From positions 32,714,638 through 32,778,637 of the forward strand of contig JAGTTD010000010.1 in NCBI GenBank assembly GCA_018398585.1: DNA of 64,000 bases, read 5' to 3'. The DNA comes from Simmondsia chinensis. Taxonomy: Eukaryota > Streptophyta > Magnoliopsida > Caryophyllales > Simmondsiaceae. The position numbers and the translations under genes were made by a program. Of this stretch, positions 41,842 to 52,200 are shown one piece after another. The first letter of the stretch is position 1. Each line of letters begins with the position of its first letter. Under the pieces are notes generated by a model. The model saw nothing but the letters and a program-made list of their open reading frames with translations, was not told where the DNA came from and made no database searches.

Positions 41842-44800
41842 TTAACCCTTCTTGGTACAATGAGCATCGGTTCCCTGCTTCGTGCAATGGCGGTAACCAA
41901 CACTCTGAAGAAAGGCTCGGATCTCACTAGCGCTACTGTTGCTCGCTTTTAACAAACGCTCATCTTCCTCATAGATGAGGTAAGGGGCTTCACCTTCCTT
42001 CCTAGAAAGCAGCTTCTTGGCTCCCTTCAGTACATGATACTCCCAGCCTTGCACATCTATCTTAACCAGAAGCACTGGCTCTGATTCCGGTATCACTTCA
42101 TCCAATGGTATGGACCTCATTTGGACCGCTATCTCTTCATTTGATTTGAACGCCAACTTAGCACCCGAGGCAGAGACAGCACTGTTGTCCAGCCGCCCTA
42201 CTAACTGGGAAAAAGAGAGATAGCAGGAGCATCATCATTTGGGGTATAAACGAAACAAAAGTTCGATGAACTACTCGTGTACAAGATCAATTAGGACTCA
42301 ATAGCTTACTGAGTTGGTTCAAATAAGGGGGTTGCTCGACTTATAATTCACGAACAGTTTGATAAGGGTGCATTAACTGCTCGTTAATAGCTTATTAACG
42401 GACAGTAATAGCTCAAAAATGAATTGATAATGGTTTGATAGTAACTTGAATAGCTCGCCTCTGCTTGACTATAAGCTTGACTTGGTTCGATAATAAGCTC
42501 GGCTCAACTTGACAACGAGCTCAACATAGCTCAATTCCACAACGAGCTCAACTTAGCTCAACTCCACAACGAGGTCAATTAGGCTAACGAGCCAAGTATC
42601 GAACACACTAACATCTTATGAAATGGGTTCAAACAAATATTTGAAAGCTTGATAAGATTCTCTCACTTACACCGCTAATAACTATGCAGTATGATTGGAA
42701 TGAAAATTCAAAAGATTGAAATCTTATACCCAGGCCATTGGATTAAGCAGAGAGTAAACGATGAACCAATTGCAGCATGGAATTGTTTTCCAGAAGTGTA
42801 GCTCGAACAGCATAATTACGCATTCTGGATAGACGCAATTTCATCAAAGGGCTTGTGAACAAATTTTACAATTTTTCAATTTTCCAGAAAATTTTTTAAG
42901 AAAAATAGAATTTTTTTTTCTAAACCCCTAGATATTCTGCATCAACCATTCCATTCTAGGCTACAACGACAGAGAGAATACCTTCTAAAAACCCAAGTCA
43001 TCAAGTGAAAAAGTTCATCCAAACCGTGGTGCTCCCTGATCTCTCTTACAAAGTGGCATTTTGCATTAGTAATTGTCATCTAATCTCCAGCATATTCAAC
43101 CTTTCTCCCATGACTAACTAATTCAAGCACGGTGCAGGAGAGAGGAAGACAAATAGAGAGAGAGAGAGAGAGAGAGGCAAGGAGAGATATTTATAGCCAC
43201 ATAACTTGTTCCCCAATTTGAAGAAATCAATACATTCAACTAATGATGGTCTATTTAAAAGGTCAACACGGATATTCATAAGTTCTAGCTAAGCACACAT
43301 GAAAATGGCTACTATAGGCGTTAGCCTCTATTTTTCTTCTTTACTGACCTCTCATGCCTCTTTCTTTGGCGCAGAGAACTCACAAACATTATTACGCTAG
43401 GCCAAGAATAGTCTGAAAATTGAAATACATCCATGCCTGTTCTGAAAATTGAAATACATCCATGCCTGAAAAACTAAATCAAGGCAAAGTTACGATTGAT
43501 GCTAACAACATCTACAATACATTGTCTTCTTGGAATTCAAGTACAATTCCTTGGAGCTGTAGCTATATATTGACCTAATTGATCTTCCTTCTACCGGTCT
43601 ATGCAATATGCACAAAGATCACCTATAAAATTGGAGAATTTGATTTAACATGTTCAATAATGATTATTCACATTCATACTCATATCAAGCATTCATGAAG
43701 ATTTCTTAAGTCAAAAACTCATAAGTTTGGAGTTCTAATGAGATGTGAGTTCAAGTATCGACACCCAGTGGGATCAGCTACATGAATGCAAGTGTAAAAC
43801 TTTACTTAGACTGCATTAATCCTTAACTCCCAAGTGAGTAGCACAAGGGATCGCAAAACAAATTTCTAAATCCTTTAATAACCTCTTGCATTTAATTCCT
43901 TTAAAAAGGACCCTACTAATAGTGTAGGTACACCAAAAGATAAATGAATTCTCAAACAAACCTAAATCTAATCTAACTAGAAATAAAGATAATCAAAATC
44001 TTAAAAAAGTATAATCCTAATCTAATTAGAAATAAAAGATAACTCTAAATAATCTAACTTTACCTAAATTAAATAAATCCTTAAAGATAAACTAATATCT
44101 AGGAAATATAAAAATTCCACACATATTTAAACTCATCTTACCCAAATATCCCTACAAATCCCATATTTTAGGTTCACCCAGTCTCAAAGATTCAAATTTT
44201 GAGAGCTGCCTTAACCCCCTCCAAAAATGGGTAATGTGCTATTACTTTCCGAACTAATTAACCTTATTACTTCACCACAATGCTATTTCCAAGAACACAA
44301 ATGCCAGAAACCCAATTCATATAACTAAGTCTCTAATTTGATACAAATGTAACGTGATTTTAAGTGAGGGTAGTTCGGTATTGGTTAATTGGATAATATT
44401 TTCATTAATCAAGACCCAAATTATGTTTAATTAGCAGCTTGGGACCACGGGGATTATAAATAAGGTCCTAGTGAGGGATAGAAGCTTCTGTTGAGATTTC
44501 TCTACGCTTCTCTCTCTCTCCCAGCTGCTCTCCCTCTCTTCCCCAATCTATCTTTCTCTTCATCTCAATCTTTACTACATTATGCATATCATACTTGTAT
44601 ATCTTACATCATACTATACTATAGCAATCCAGTACACTCCTATTTGGTTTGATTGCTTGATTTGGTTTACTTAATTCGTTGATTTACTCTGATCATAACA
44701 TAATTCATAAACTGTGAAACTCCAGACGGTCCTCAAGTCTGACCCACAAGTTGAAATATATTAGATCCACATGTAAACCAAGTGAATTATGAAACTAATT

Positions 44801-45531
44801 GACATTAAAGTAGAGTAACCATTAGACTTATATATTGATCTTATCTAAACTCCAATGTGGGATTTCCTATGACAAATCGTATGAAGAAAAACAATATTAC
44901 TCACCTTGTGAAACGTAATATTCCCCAACCGATCAGACGCAGCAACCTCAAAAACAGTGACCAACTCCCCAACACGATTAAAATAAATCCCATCACAAAT
45001 CCTCTGCAAATTCTCAAACACAGGCTCAAACGCCAAGACCCTAAACCCCATCACTGCCGCCGCGAACGCTGCCATACCCACATTAGCCCCCACATCAACC
45101 ACCACCCCATCTCTCCCCTCCCCCTTAAATTTCTCCAACAAATCCTGTATCGTAACCGAAATATCCGGCTTCTTAAAGGGCTTATTCTTCAGAATCCTCT
45201 GTATATTCTTATGAGGCTTATCAGGGAGAGAACCCAGATCAGAGAGAGCGTAGAGAAAAGGGAATTTGACCCCTTCGACGACGTTGGCGATGACGGGGTG
45301 GGATTGAGGAGAGTCGAAGCAATTGAAGGGTTGGATTACCGGGAGGAAATTGGGGGAGTGTTTGAGGAAGAATCGGAAATTAGGGTTAGGGATAGGGAGA
45401 GGGGTAGGGGTAGAGGAGCGAGAGAAGAAAAGGAGGAAGAAGAGGAGGAGGAAGAAGAGAGAGAGAAGGATGAAAAGGGAATTGGGGGCAAGTAGTTTCG
45501 TAGATCTGTCCCTTCTCCAAGCATTCGCCAT
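41842..45531 (-). CDS. FkbM-type methyltransferase, membrane-anchored, 2 exons
   Basis: Exon 1 is 45531-44905 and exon 2 is 42204-41842, joined in phase 0 over a 2.7-kb GT-AG intron, giving 329 aa. Residues 17-37 form one strongly hydrophobic segment after a short basic head, so a type II membrane anchor (Golgi or ER) is likely. The SAM-binding fold shows VVVDVGANVG (143-152), VLAFEP (165-170) and VAASDRLGNITFHK. Exon 2 adds LVKIDVQGWEYHVLKGA (256-271) and the end YLIYEEDERLL. These are the signature motifs of FkbM-family O-methyltransferases; the substrate is unknown, perhaps a glycan in the Golgi lumen. The intron holds a GAGCTCG repeat (about 42280-42620), a (GA)n run at 43157-43178 and a 29-bp duplication. 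The leader contains a telomere-like array. Confidence 0.9.
42280..42620. repeat. GAGCTCG-rich hAT-like repeat in FkbM intron
   Basis: Dense 'gctcaactt', 'aacgagctcaac' and 'ggctcaact' words, starting near aactactcgtgtacaagatc. It is related to the repeats at 31675, 55095 and 57110. Ends are undefined. Confidence 0.45.
43412..43468. repeat. 29-bp tandem duplication in FkbM intron
   Basis: tctgaaaattgaaatacatc plus catgcctg occurs twice without change (43412-43439, 43441-43468). Confidence 0.9.
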
Positions 45532-45554
45532 GGAAATGGTGGAATTTTGAGATC

Positions 45555-45592
45555 TAGGGTTAGGGTTAGGGTTAGGGTTAGGGTTAGGGTTT
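45555..45592 (-). promoter_or_regulatory. Six telomere-like TAGGGT units in FkbM leader
   Basis: Six perfect tandem TAGGGT hexamers lie 24-60 bp upstream of the FkbM ATG. Read on the gene strand, they begin with AAACCCTAA, the plant telo-box, then repeat CCCTAA. The hexamer differs from the usual plant telomere heptamer TTTAGGG. Telo-boxes near transcription starts are known in promoters of housekeeping plant genes. A CT/GA-rich leader surrounds it. Confidence 0.8.
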
Positions 45593-46341
45593 GTTGATTT
45601 GGGGAAGAAGATGGAGTGAGTCAGTGAGTGAGAGAGAGTGGAGAGCTCTGGGCGTGTAGGAGAGAGACGAGAGAGTCGGGGACTGTACTAAATTCTGTTT
45701 TTTTTTTTTTATTATTATTATTTTTTTATAATCGAGTATTATTGTTAGAGTAAGAATGTAACTTACAAACAATAAGAGTTATGAATTTGTCCTAGAAACT
45801 GTGATCTTGCTTTGGTAATAATAATACCCTTTAAAAATAGAACAACGATAAATCTTATATGATTTGAGCGCTACAACCTGGTGCCTGAAAGCTCCTGCTA
45901 AGGCATAGTCTGTGATGTCATTTGAGTATTAGATTTGGATAATGTTATTGTCAGGTCAAAAACGTTATTAATAGGACATGATCGTAGTTTTTAAGACAAG
46001 TTTGTGGCCCTCTTTATTTGTAATCAAATCATTATTCTAACAATAATAGCTCATTTAGATTTATATATTTAAGATGGTAAAATTATCAAATTATAGAGTA
46101 TGATATTAGAAAAAGGTCATGTTATTATCAGAATAAAAATGTTTAGTGTAATTTTATTATTATTATTTATTATAAGTCATTATTTTCCTATACATTTATT
46201 GTCATCTCAATAACAATTTCCTAAAAAAATTTAAGTTAATAAACGTGTAAGGGTTGTTGTTACAAGGTAATAAGCATTATTGTTCAAGTAATTATGTTAA
46301 TAAAGGATAAAAGCCATAATTTATCTTGACTATAATATTAT
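45593..46341. other. FkbM upstream region and AT-rich spacer
   Basis: 45600-45700 is GA/CT-rich and probably the FkbM promoter and transcription start (minus strand). A short 5S-SINE tail trace lies at 45879-45920. The rest is AT-rich with no gene. Confidence 0.4.
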
Positions 46342-46700
46342 GAGAAATTATCATTCAGGTACTCGGAGGTTAGACTATCTATCACCAATGTACCTTAACA
46401 TTTTAATATATATAATGAGATATTCTAAAGTCTGAATATTTTATGACCTGAATACCCTATATCAGAATTTGATGAATGTTTATAAGAATTTGACCAATTT
46501 GATACATAAAATATTGATATTATACATAATTATGATACTATATATATATATATATATATATATCATATATCAGTCACGTCAATATTCTCAATAAAAATTA
46601 AGCAAATTATAAATATTCACCAAATGTTGATATAAATTATCTTAATATTTGCCAAAATCATAAATTATGTCAGCATTTTTTGGAAATATATGTTTTTGAT
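46342..46700. repeat. GGAAAATTAT-type TIR repeat, copy 4, truncated
   Basis: Begins gagaaattatcattcagg and follows the other copies (ccttaacattttaatatata, ccctatatcagaatttgat, gtcaatattctcaataaaaa). It includes an (AT)n run at 46540-46562. The right end is missing. Confidence 0.55.
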
Positions 46701-46755
46701 TGCTCCGGAGAAGTAAGGGTGTGATATTTATGGAAATGATTGTTAGTGCTTACCC

Positions 46756-47507
46756 CATCGTTGTTATAATCGCGACTTAAATCGCAAAATCGTACGATTC
46801 TATGATTTTACTTTGCCCCAATGATCTAAATCAGTTAAAAAATCGTACTCAAGTAGAATCGTGGTAAAATAGTAGCAGAATCGGTAGAATCGCAAGTAGA
46901 ATCGCGATTCTGATGCGATTCTACCCGATTCTACTTAAAGGCTTGTGCTCACGTGCAAAAGTCACGATTTTAATGTGTTTTTCTACATTTTTGTATAATA
47001 TATTAAGCCCTAACTTTCTATATTAATCTCATCTTTGATTTTATATTTTCTATTAACTATTGAAGTAAAAATTTACTATTAATTGTACATCTTGAGGAGG
47101 TTTTACTGTTTTAGTACTGAAATTGAGAGTATAATTGTCGCCTCAAGTGATATGGAAGGTTTGGTTGGAGATGATGCTACCATTGGGGATGATTCTCTTA
47201 ATGATGGTGGAAATACAAACACTAGTACTGCAAATGATATTGACGACAGTAACTTTGATTTTGGATTTGAATTTGATGGTGCTATGAGTTGAGAGACTTG
47301 AACATATGTTTTATGTTAGAATATTGTTACTCTTTTTCCTACCTTTAGGTTTTCAATGTATTGTAAAACTATTATCTTGTGGACTTTTTTATGTTCTTTA
47401 TCATATATTTGAGCATTATTATGCTAATTTTGTCAATATAAATAATTTACTTACACAGAAAGTAGAATCTTATGATTCTATGTAGAATCCCGATTTTGAC
47501 AACCTTG
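46756..47507 (+). mobile_element. hAT deletion derivative A
   Basis: Termini CATCGTTGTTATAATCGCGA and tcccgattttgacaaccttg are inverted repeats of the type CAxxGTTGTYAAAATCG. The flanks GCTTACCC (46748-46755) and GCTTACGC (47508-47515) match at 7 of 8 bases, as expected for hAT. Subterminal DNA is full of 'gaatcgnnn' and 'cgattct' words. The 752-bp body keeps one short acidic reading frame but no transposase. Confidence 0.82.
47152..47292 (+). pseudogene. Acidic C-terminal ORF relic of the hAT element
   Basis: Reads MEGLVGDDATIGDDSLND ... NDIDDSNFDFGFEFDGA, then stop. The element at 58960-60206 carries nearly the same frame. Acidic tails of this kind often end hAT transposases, so this is probably a surviving last exon. 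The catalytic and dimerisation domains are absent. Confidence 0.55.
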
Positions 47508-47634
47508 GCTTACGCTCAAAAAGCAGTAGTAATATTTATTATATTATTTTATAAATTGTTTTAATTTCTCGAAATGAGAAATTATTCCATGATATGAGGT
47601 CAACACATCATCTATGCCATGTGATGACCACACT

Positions 47635-47829
47635 CCCCATGGCTTTACCTTAGGGACATACCGAGTGGTCGTGATCGCCGGTTGCCAACGAGGTGACCCG
47701 GGATCGAATCCCGCAAAGCTCAAATGTGGTCTCCTCTTTATTGAGGATTTAAGGAGTTTATCCCCTCCCCCCTCCTCATGGCTTTACCATCATAAAAAAT
47801 AATAATAATAATAAATAAATAAATAAAAA
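47635..47829 (+). mobile_element. SINE with perfect 16-bp target duplication
   Basis: Flanked by ATGTGATGACCACACT at 47619-47634 and 47830-47845, identical. The 195-bp body has box A (taccgagtggtcg, about 47659) and box B (cccgggatcgaatcccg, about 47699), so it derives from a tRNA. A CT-rich segment follows, then an A-rich end of (taa)n and (taaa)n. The word catggctttacc occurs near both ends of the body. It is distinct from the family at 38101. Confidence 0.9.
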
Positions 47830-47845
47830 ATGTGATGACCACACT

Positions 47846-48756
47846 GGTCCCTATGCATTAAGATTAATGGGGAGTTATTTCCATAGTTTAGAAAATTTTA
47901 ATTGTAATATTTTAATTTCACTTGTGGAAAATTCTCTAGTATTCATCTCTGTTTCCCATTTTTTATTTCTTACAAAAATGCAAGATAATTGAAAACTTTA
48001 AAATCAAGTAAACTAAGTTATTGCTTAGGGGGGGCGAAAAAAAAAAATTTCAATTTTCTTTGTTTTTTTAATATATTTTTTTTCTATCTTCCATTTTCAT
48101 TTTTCATTTTCCATTTGAAAAAGGAGTGAAAAGCGTTAACAATTTTCCAAAAAAGAATACTAGAAAGTGTGTTAAAGTGAATCCAATTTTTTTGAAGATA
48201 AAAATTTAAGGCATAAGTAATACTTGTAAATCCGACAACTCCATAATCCAATCAGAACAATTAGGATAATCGATTTACACTTTTAATTTGTATGACCCAA
48301 AATGGTACTTGTACCCAAATCAATATCTGAATTTTCATGAATCACATATTATACTCCACTATCATTTCCAGATCGACTCGGCTCATTCGCATATTTGAGT
48401 ATCATATTTAAGTGTGAGTAATATAGTTCAGAAGCACTCATACTGCATGAATTCATCTATTATTCAAGCCCCTTGTATATAATGTTCTTACACACTCATT
48501 TTCTGAATTGGGAAATATGTTCATATTCATGAAACTCTACTTAAACTTGCAAAAAAATTAATAATAATAATTACTGCTAACATATTTTGCTTTGTTTCTG
48601 CAGCAAAATACTATAAATACTGCATAATTTTATGGCTATCTTCAACATTATGGTGAGAATGTTGCATGCTCTGATCGTATTTTCACTCATATTTTTCCAA
48701 AGAAAATGTATCGATTTTTCGTGCAAAATCGTGTGTTCTGCACTAGGAACACCTTG
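47846..48756. other. AT-rich intergenic DNA
   Basis: No gene or clear repeat. This lies 0.5-1.4 kb upstream of the polygalacturonase gene and may include distal promoter sequence. Confidence 0.35.
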
Positions 48757-48985
48757 TTGTTGAAGAAACTATCTTAAAAGTTTAAACAATTGAGTAAAGA
48801 CGCAAAAACAGTTTTATACTTTAACATGTCCCCTTATGCGAATGCCTATTGGGCTTAAAATTTGAAGCATGGATAATGCACATATATTAATATTAAGAAC
48901 GAGGGTTGTTAGGATTCCAACTTGTAACCTCTAGATCAACAAGGCTCTAATACCATGCCAAGAAACCAACTAAGCCAAAAGCTAA
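48757..48985 (-). mobile_element. TRIM element, copy C, cut by a MITE
   Basis: The left terminal repeat (48757-48828, minus strand TGTTAAAGTATAAAACTG...) is followed by a purine tract. Before the second repeat stands the primer site (ggtattagagccttgttg, minus strand). The second repeat is interrupted after about 30 bp, at ccaaaagctaa, by the MITE at 48986-49188 and resumes for only a few bases at 49189. Confidence 0.7.
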
Positions 48986-49188
48986 AGGCCTGTTTTGCAT
49001 GGTTTCTTGTTTGCAGTATTTGCTTTTAAAAAACTAAAAACTAGATTTTGGAAACAATCTTTTTAGTTTTTTCCTAATATGAATGAATATCAAAAATGAA
49101 AAACTAAAACCAAGAAAGATCATTTTAACATGGTTTTAGTTTCTAAAAACCAAAAACTGCAAATAGAAAAACAGTACCAAATTGGTCA
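48986..49188. mobile_element. Tourist-like MITE inserted in TRIM C
   Basis: Starts AGGCCTGTTTTGCATGG and ends ACCAAATTGGTCA; flanked by TAA (48983-48985 and 49189-49191). The interior carries the 'aaaactaaaa' / 'ttttagttt' palindromic words of the family at 34987. It ends 53 bp before the polygalacturonase ATG. Confidence 0.65.
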
Positions 49189-49241
49189 TAAGCTGTTCTG
49201 ACATTTTTCCCAATGGATCACTGCAGGATATATCTGGTTTA

Positions 49242-52200
49242 ATGCTGATTTATGGGCTATTTCTTGTGAATTTTGCTGGATTATATGCTACATTATCAAG
49301 CTCCAACCTCTACAATGTCTTAGATTACGGAGCTGTATCTGATCCCCATATTGATAGTTCACAAGTAAGCTTCTGTCCTCACTGTAAAGCAATCAACTAT
49401 CCAAAAAACTTAAATTTATCAGAGCCGAGTATGAGTAATTTTATGCTTTAGCATGCTCCTCATGTGAATGCCCATTATCATGAGTAAATCCCAGTTCACA
49501 GTCGTGTAATGATCATGATGTCGCGGAATCAAAGAGTTGTGGATAAGTTGCTTCTAAGCCTTAATTTTTGTAAAATTTTGAATGAATTAGCCAATATAAT
49601 CATTATCTTTACAACTCTTTGATAGTATTTAGTATATACATCTATACATATGTATAGTAAATAAAATAAAATAGGTATGAATTATGGAGGTTGCTCCAAA
49701 AAATACCATAACATAACAATTAATGGAATAACTATGTAATAATCTTAATTCGACTTCATGGCATAGGGAATATACAGACCGATTATACAAGTGTTGGATT
49801 TATGATCAAAGATTAGGAAATATTGAGATTCAAACTTGAGACCTCTCAGTCAAAAAATCTCATTACCATACCCATAAACTATCCCAAAAGCATAATCTAT
49901 GAAGTGATAACCCATACGGTATTTTTCTACGTATGATAAGAAGTCCACATGGGCTACATCCCATAATCCCACTCTTCTCCAATGAAGGCGGGATTCATTC
50001 CTGAGTCTCAGGTACCAACTCCAAAGACTTTACCAACTCAACTAGCTAACACCTTCACCCGCACAGTAAATTGCCAAACAAGCAACGTGGCACATTCGGA
50101 TTTAAGATAACAAGAATCTTGAAAAATGTTTATATGGTTACATGCTAGGCTTTCCTGGATGCATGGAATGCAACATGCAAAGCAGAAGAAGAAGATACCA
50201 CATTGATAGTTCCATCAGGCTACACCTTCTTGGTTCATCCTATCGTCTTCCTTGGTCCTTGCAAGGCGAATCGTATTGATTTTTTGGTTCGAAATCTTGG
50301 GTTTTAAAAGTTCAGACAGTTTAGAAATAGAGAATTTTTCGGAACGCTGGAAATGTTGTTCAAAAAGCCAGTTTTCCAATTGAGAATGTTGGAAAACCGT
50401 TCTTTAGTTTTCCATATTCGATTTGGAAAGTTGTTTGACCCATGTTTTCCAAATGGAAAACATGGGCACCCCCTATTTTCCACATTTTATTTTAACAATG
50501 AATTAGTCTTTTTCTTTGTGTTTTGATTAAGCATTATAAGTGGACGGTTTATACTTCAAAAACGGTGTAACCCATATATTTATTTGCCATTTAAATCAAT
50601 ATTCTTGTATTTATGGAAGACAATATCCAATATCCAAATTTCAAACCCGAAAAAAATTTCAAAGTGGTTTTTACACCCAAACTGATAAATGAATTTTGAC
50701 GGCTCTCGAATAGGTCTTTTTCAGATCAATTAAGATCAAGTTCCAATTGGATTACTAGATATACGGATTTTTGAGTATTACTCACGCCTGTAGTTTTTAT
50801 CTTAAAAAGGAGAAGGAATGACAGAAACATTTTGGAAAACTGTTATTTAGGTTTCATTCCTAAATAGAAAAGAAAAGCTGGAAATAGAAAATGAAAATCA
50901 TTTCGATTTCTGCGTAGGACGTCCTTAGTCAATTTGTAATACACATATCTATTGAATAGAAACATAATCTTTCTGCAGATATTGGGAAGAATCACAGCTC
51001 CGGATACACCTTTGGCTTGGGAAAAGCTTGACCCCAGGCAATGGTTAGCATTCAGGGCAGTCACCGGGGTTCGGATTTTGGGTTCTGGCACAGTGGATGG
51101 ACAAGGGTTTGGATGGTGGAACCAATCCTGCAGATATCATCCCCATCTGGTATGTTTCCTTTAACAAATGGTAAGAAGTCTTGTTGGACTGTAAAACAGG
51201 ACAATACTCCTTAAATCCCCCCATAAATCTCGTCAACCCTAGTGAAGGAGGGATTTCATCCGAGGTCTCGAGTACCACCTCTAGAGACTTTATCAGTTGA
51301 ATTAGCTGATACCTTCATGTGATATGTATTGTATAATAAAACAAAGTACAAATTAGTTCTTGTTTTTCCTTCTTTTTCTAGTTTGTTTAATCCAATATAG
51401 TTTTAAATCGTGGGCAGTGACACAATGTCACATAAGTTACTTTGAAACGTTACGTTTGAAAATAGAGCTATCTTATGATTGATATTAAACTATTAATATC
51501 AATTGGAACCAATGAGGCCTTGGTTTAGTGATAAAAATCTTACCAAAGTTGAGAGCCTGAGGCAGAAAGGTCCTGGGCTCAGATCACCTAACCCTACTTA
51601 TTTATGGAAAAATCTTGTCTTTGCTAGTTGTTCACGTAAGGCGAAAATACTTAAGATCTGGGTTCGATTTAAATACTAGATGAAATCTGAAGAAACAACT
51701 ATGGACATGAAGAAGAAAGAGCAACAATGACAACAATATTTATGTGGAAAACCCTCAAAGAGGGGGAAAAAACCCACAGACAGAGGTAGAAAACTTTTAT
51801 TAGATTGAAATTGGAGTATTACAAGAGAAATTTCTTTACTCTCCCTTTCTCTCTCTCATTGTGTTTCTCTCACTCTTAAAAAAAGGCTGAAAAAACCCAT
51901 AAGAGGAGGGTTTTATAGTGCCCCCTCAAATACAAGAGAAACCCTAGAGAACAAACGGGAATACTAACCCGACCCGATAAGAAAGTTCCGTTCCGCGGGG
52001 GGCTTCGCCCCCCTAACCCCCCTTTGGAGGTCAGTTTTAGCTACGGTCCTGCGCCAATCCCTCCTCTCCACCACAGACTTTTGTCGAAATCTGGACAAAA
52101 ATTTGAGACACAACCCAACAGTTACATATAAAGATATTTGTGAATACATTATAATAAACAAAGTACAATACAGACGCAAAATGAAAACCGTTAGGAAAGT

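Noticed and set aside
44857..45495. 212-codon plus-strand ORF, Arg/Glu-rich at its end
   Set aside because: It lies wholly antisense to FkbM exon 1, whose protein has clear motifs; the charged repeats come from the complementary Ser-rich sequence.
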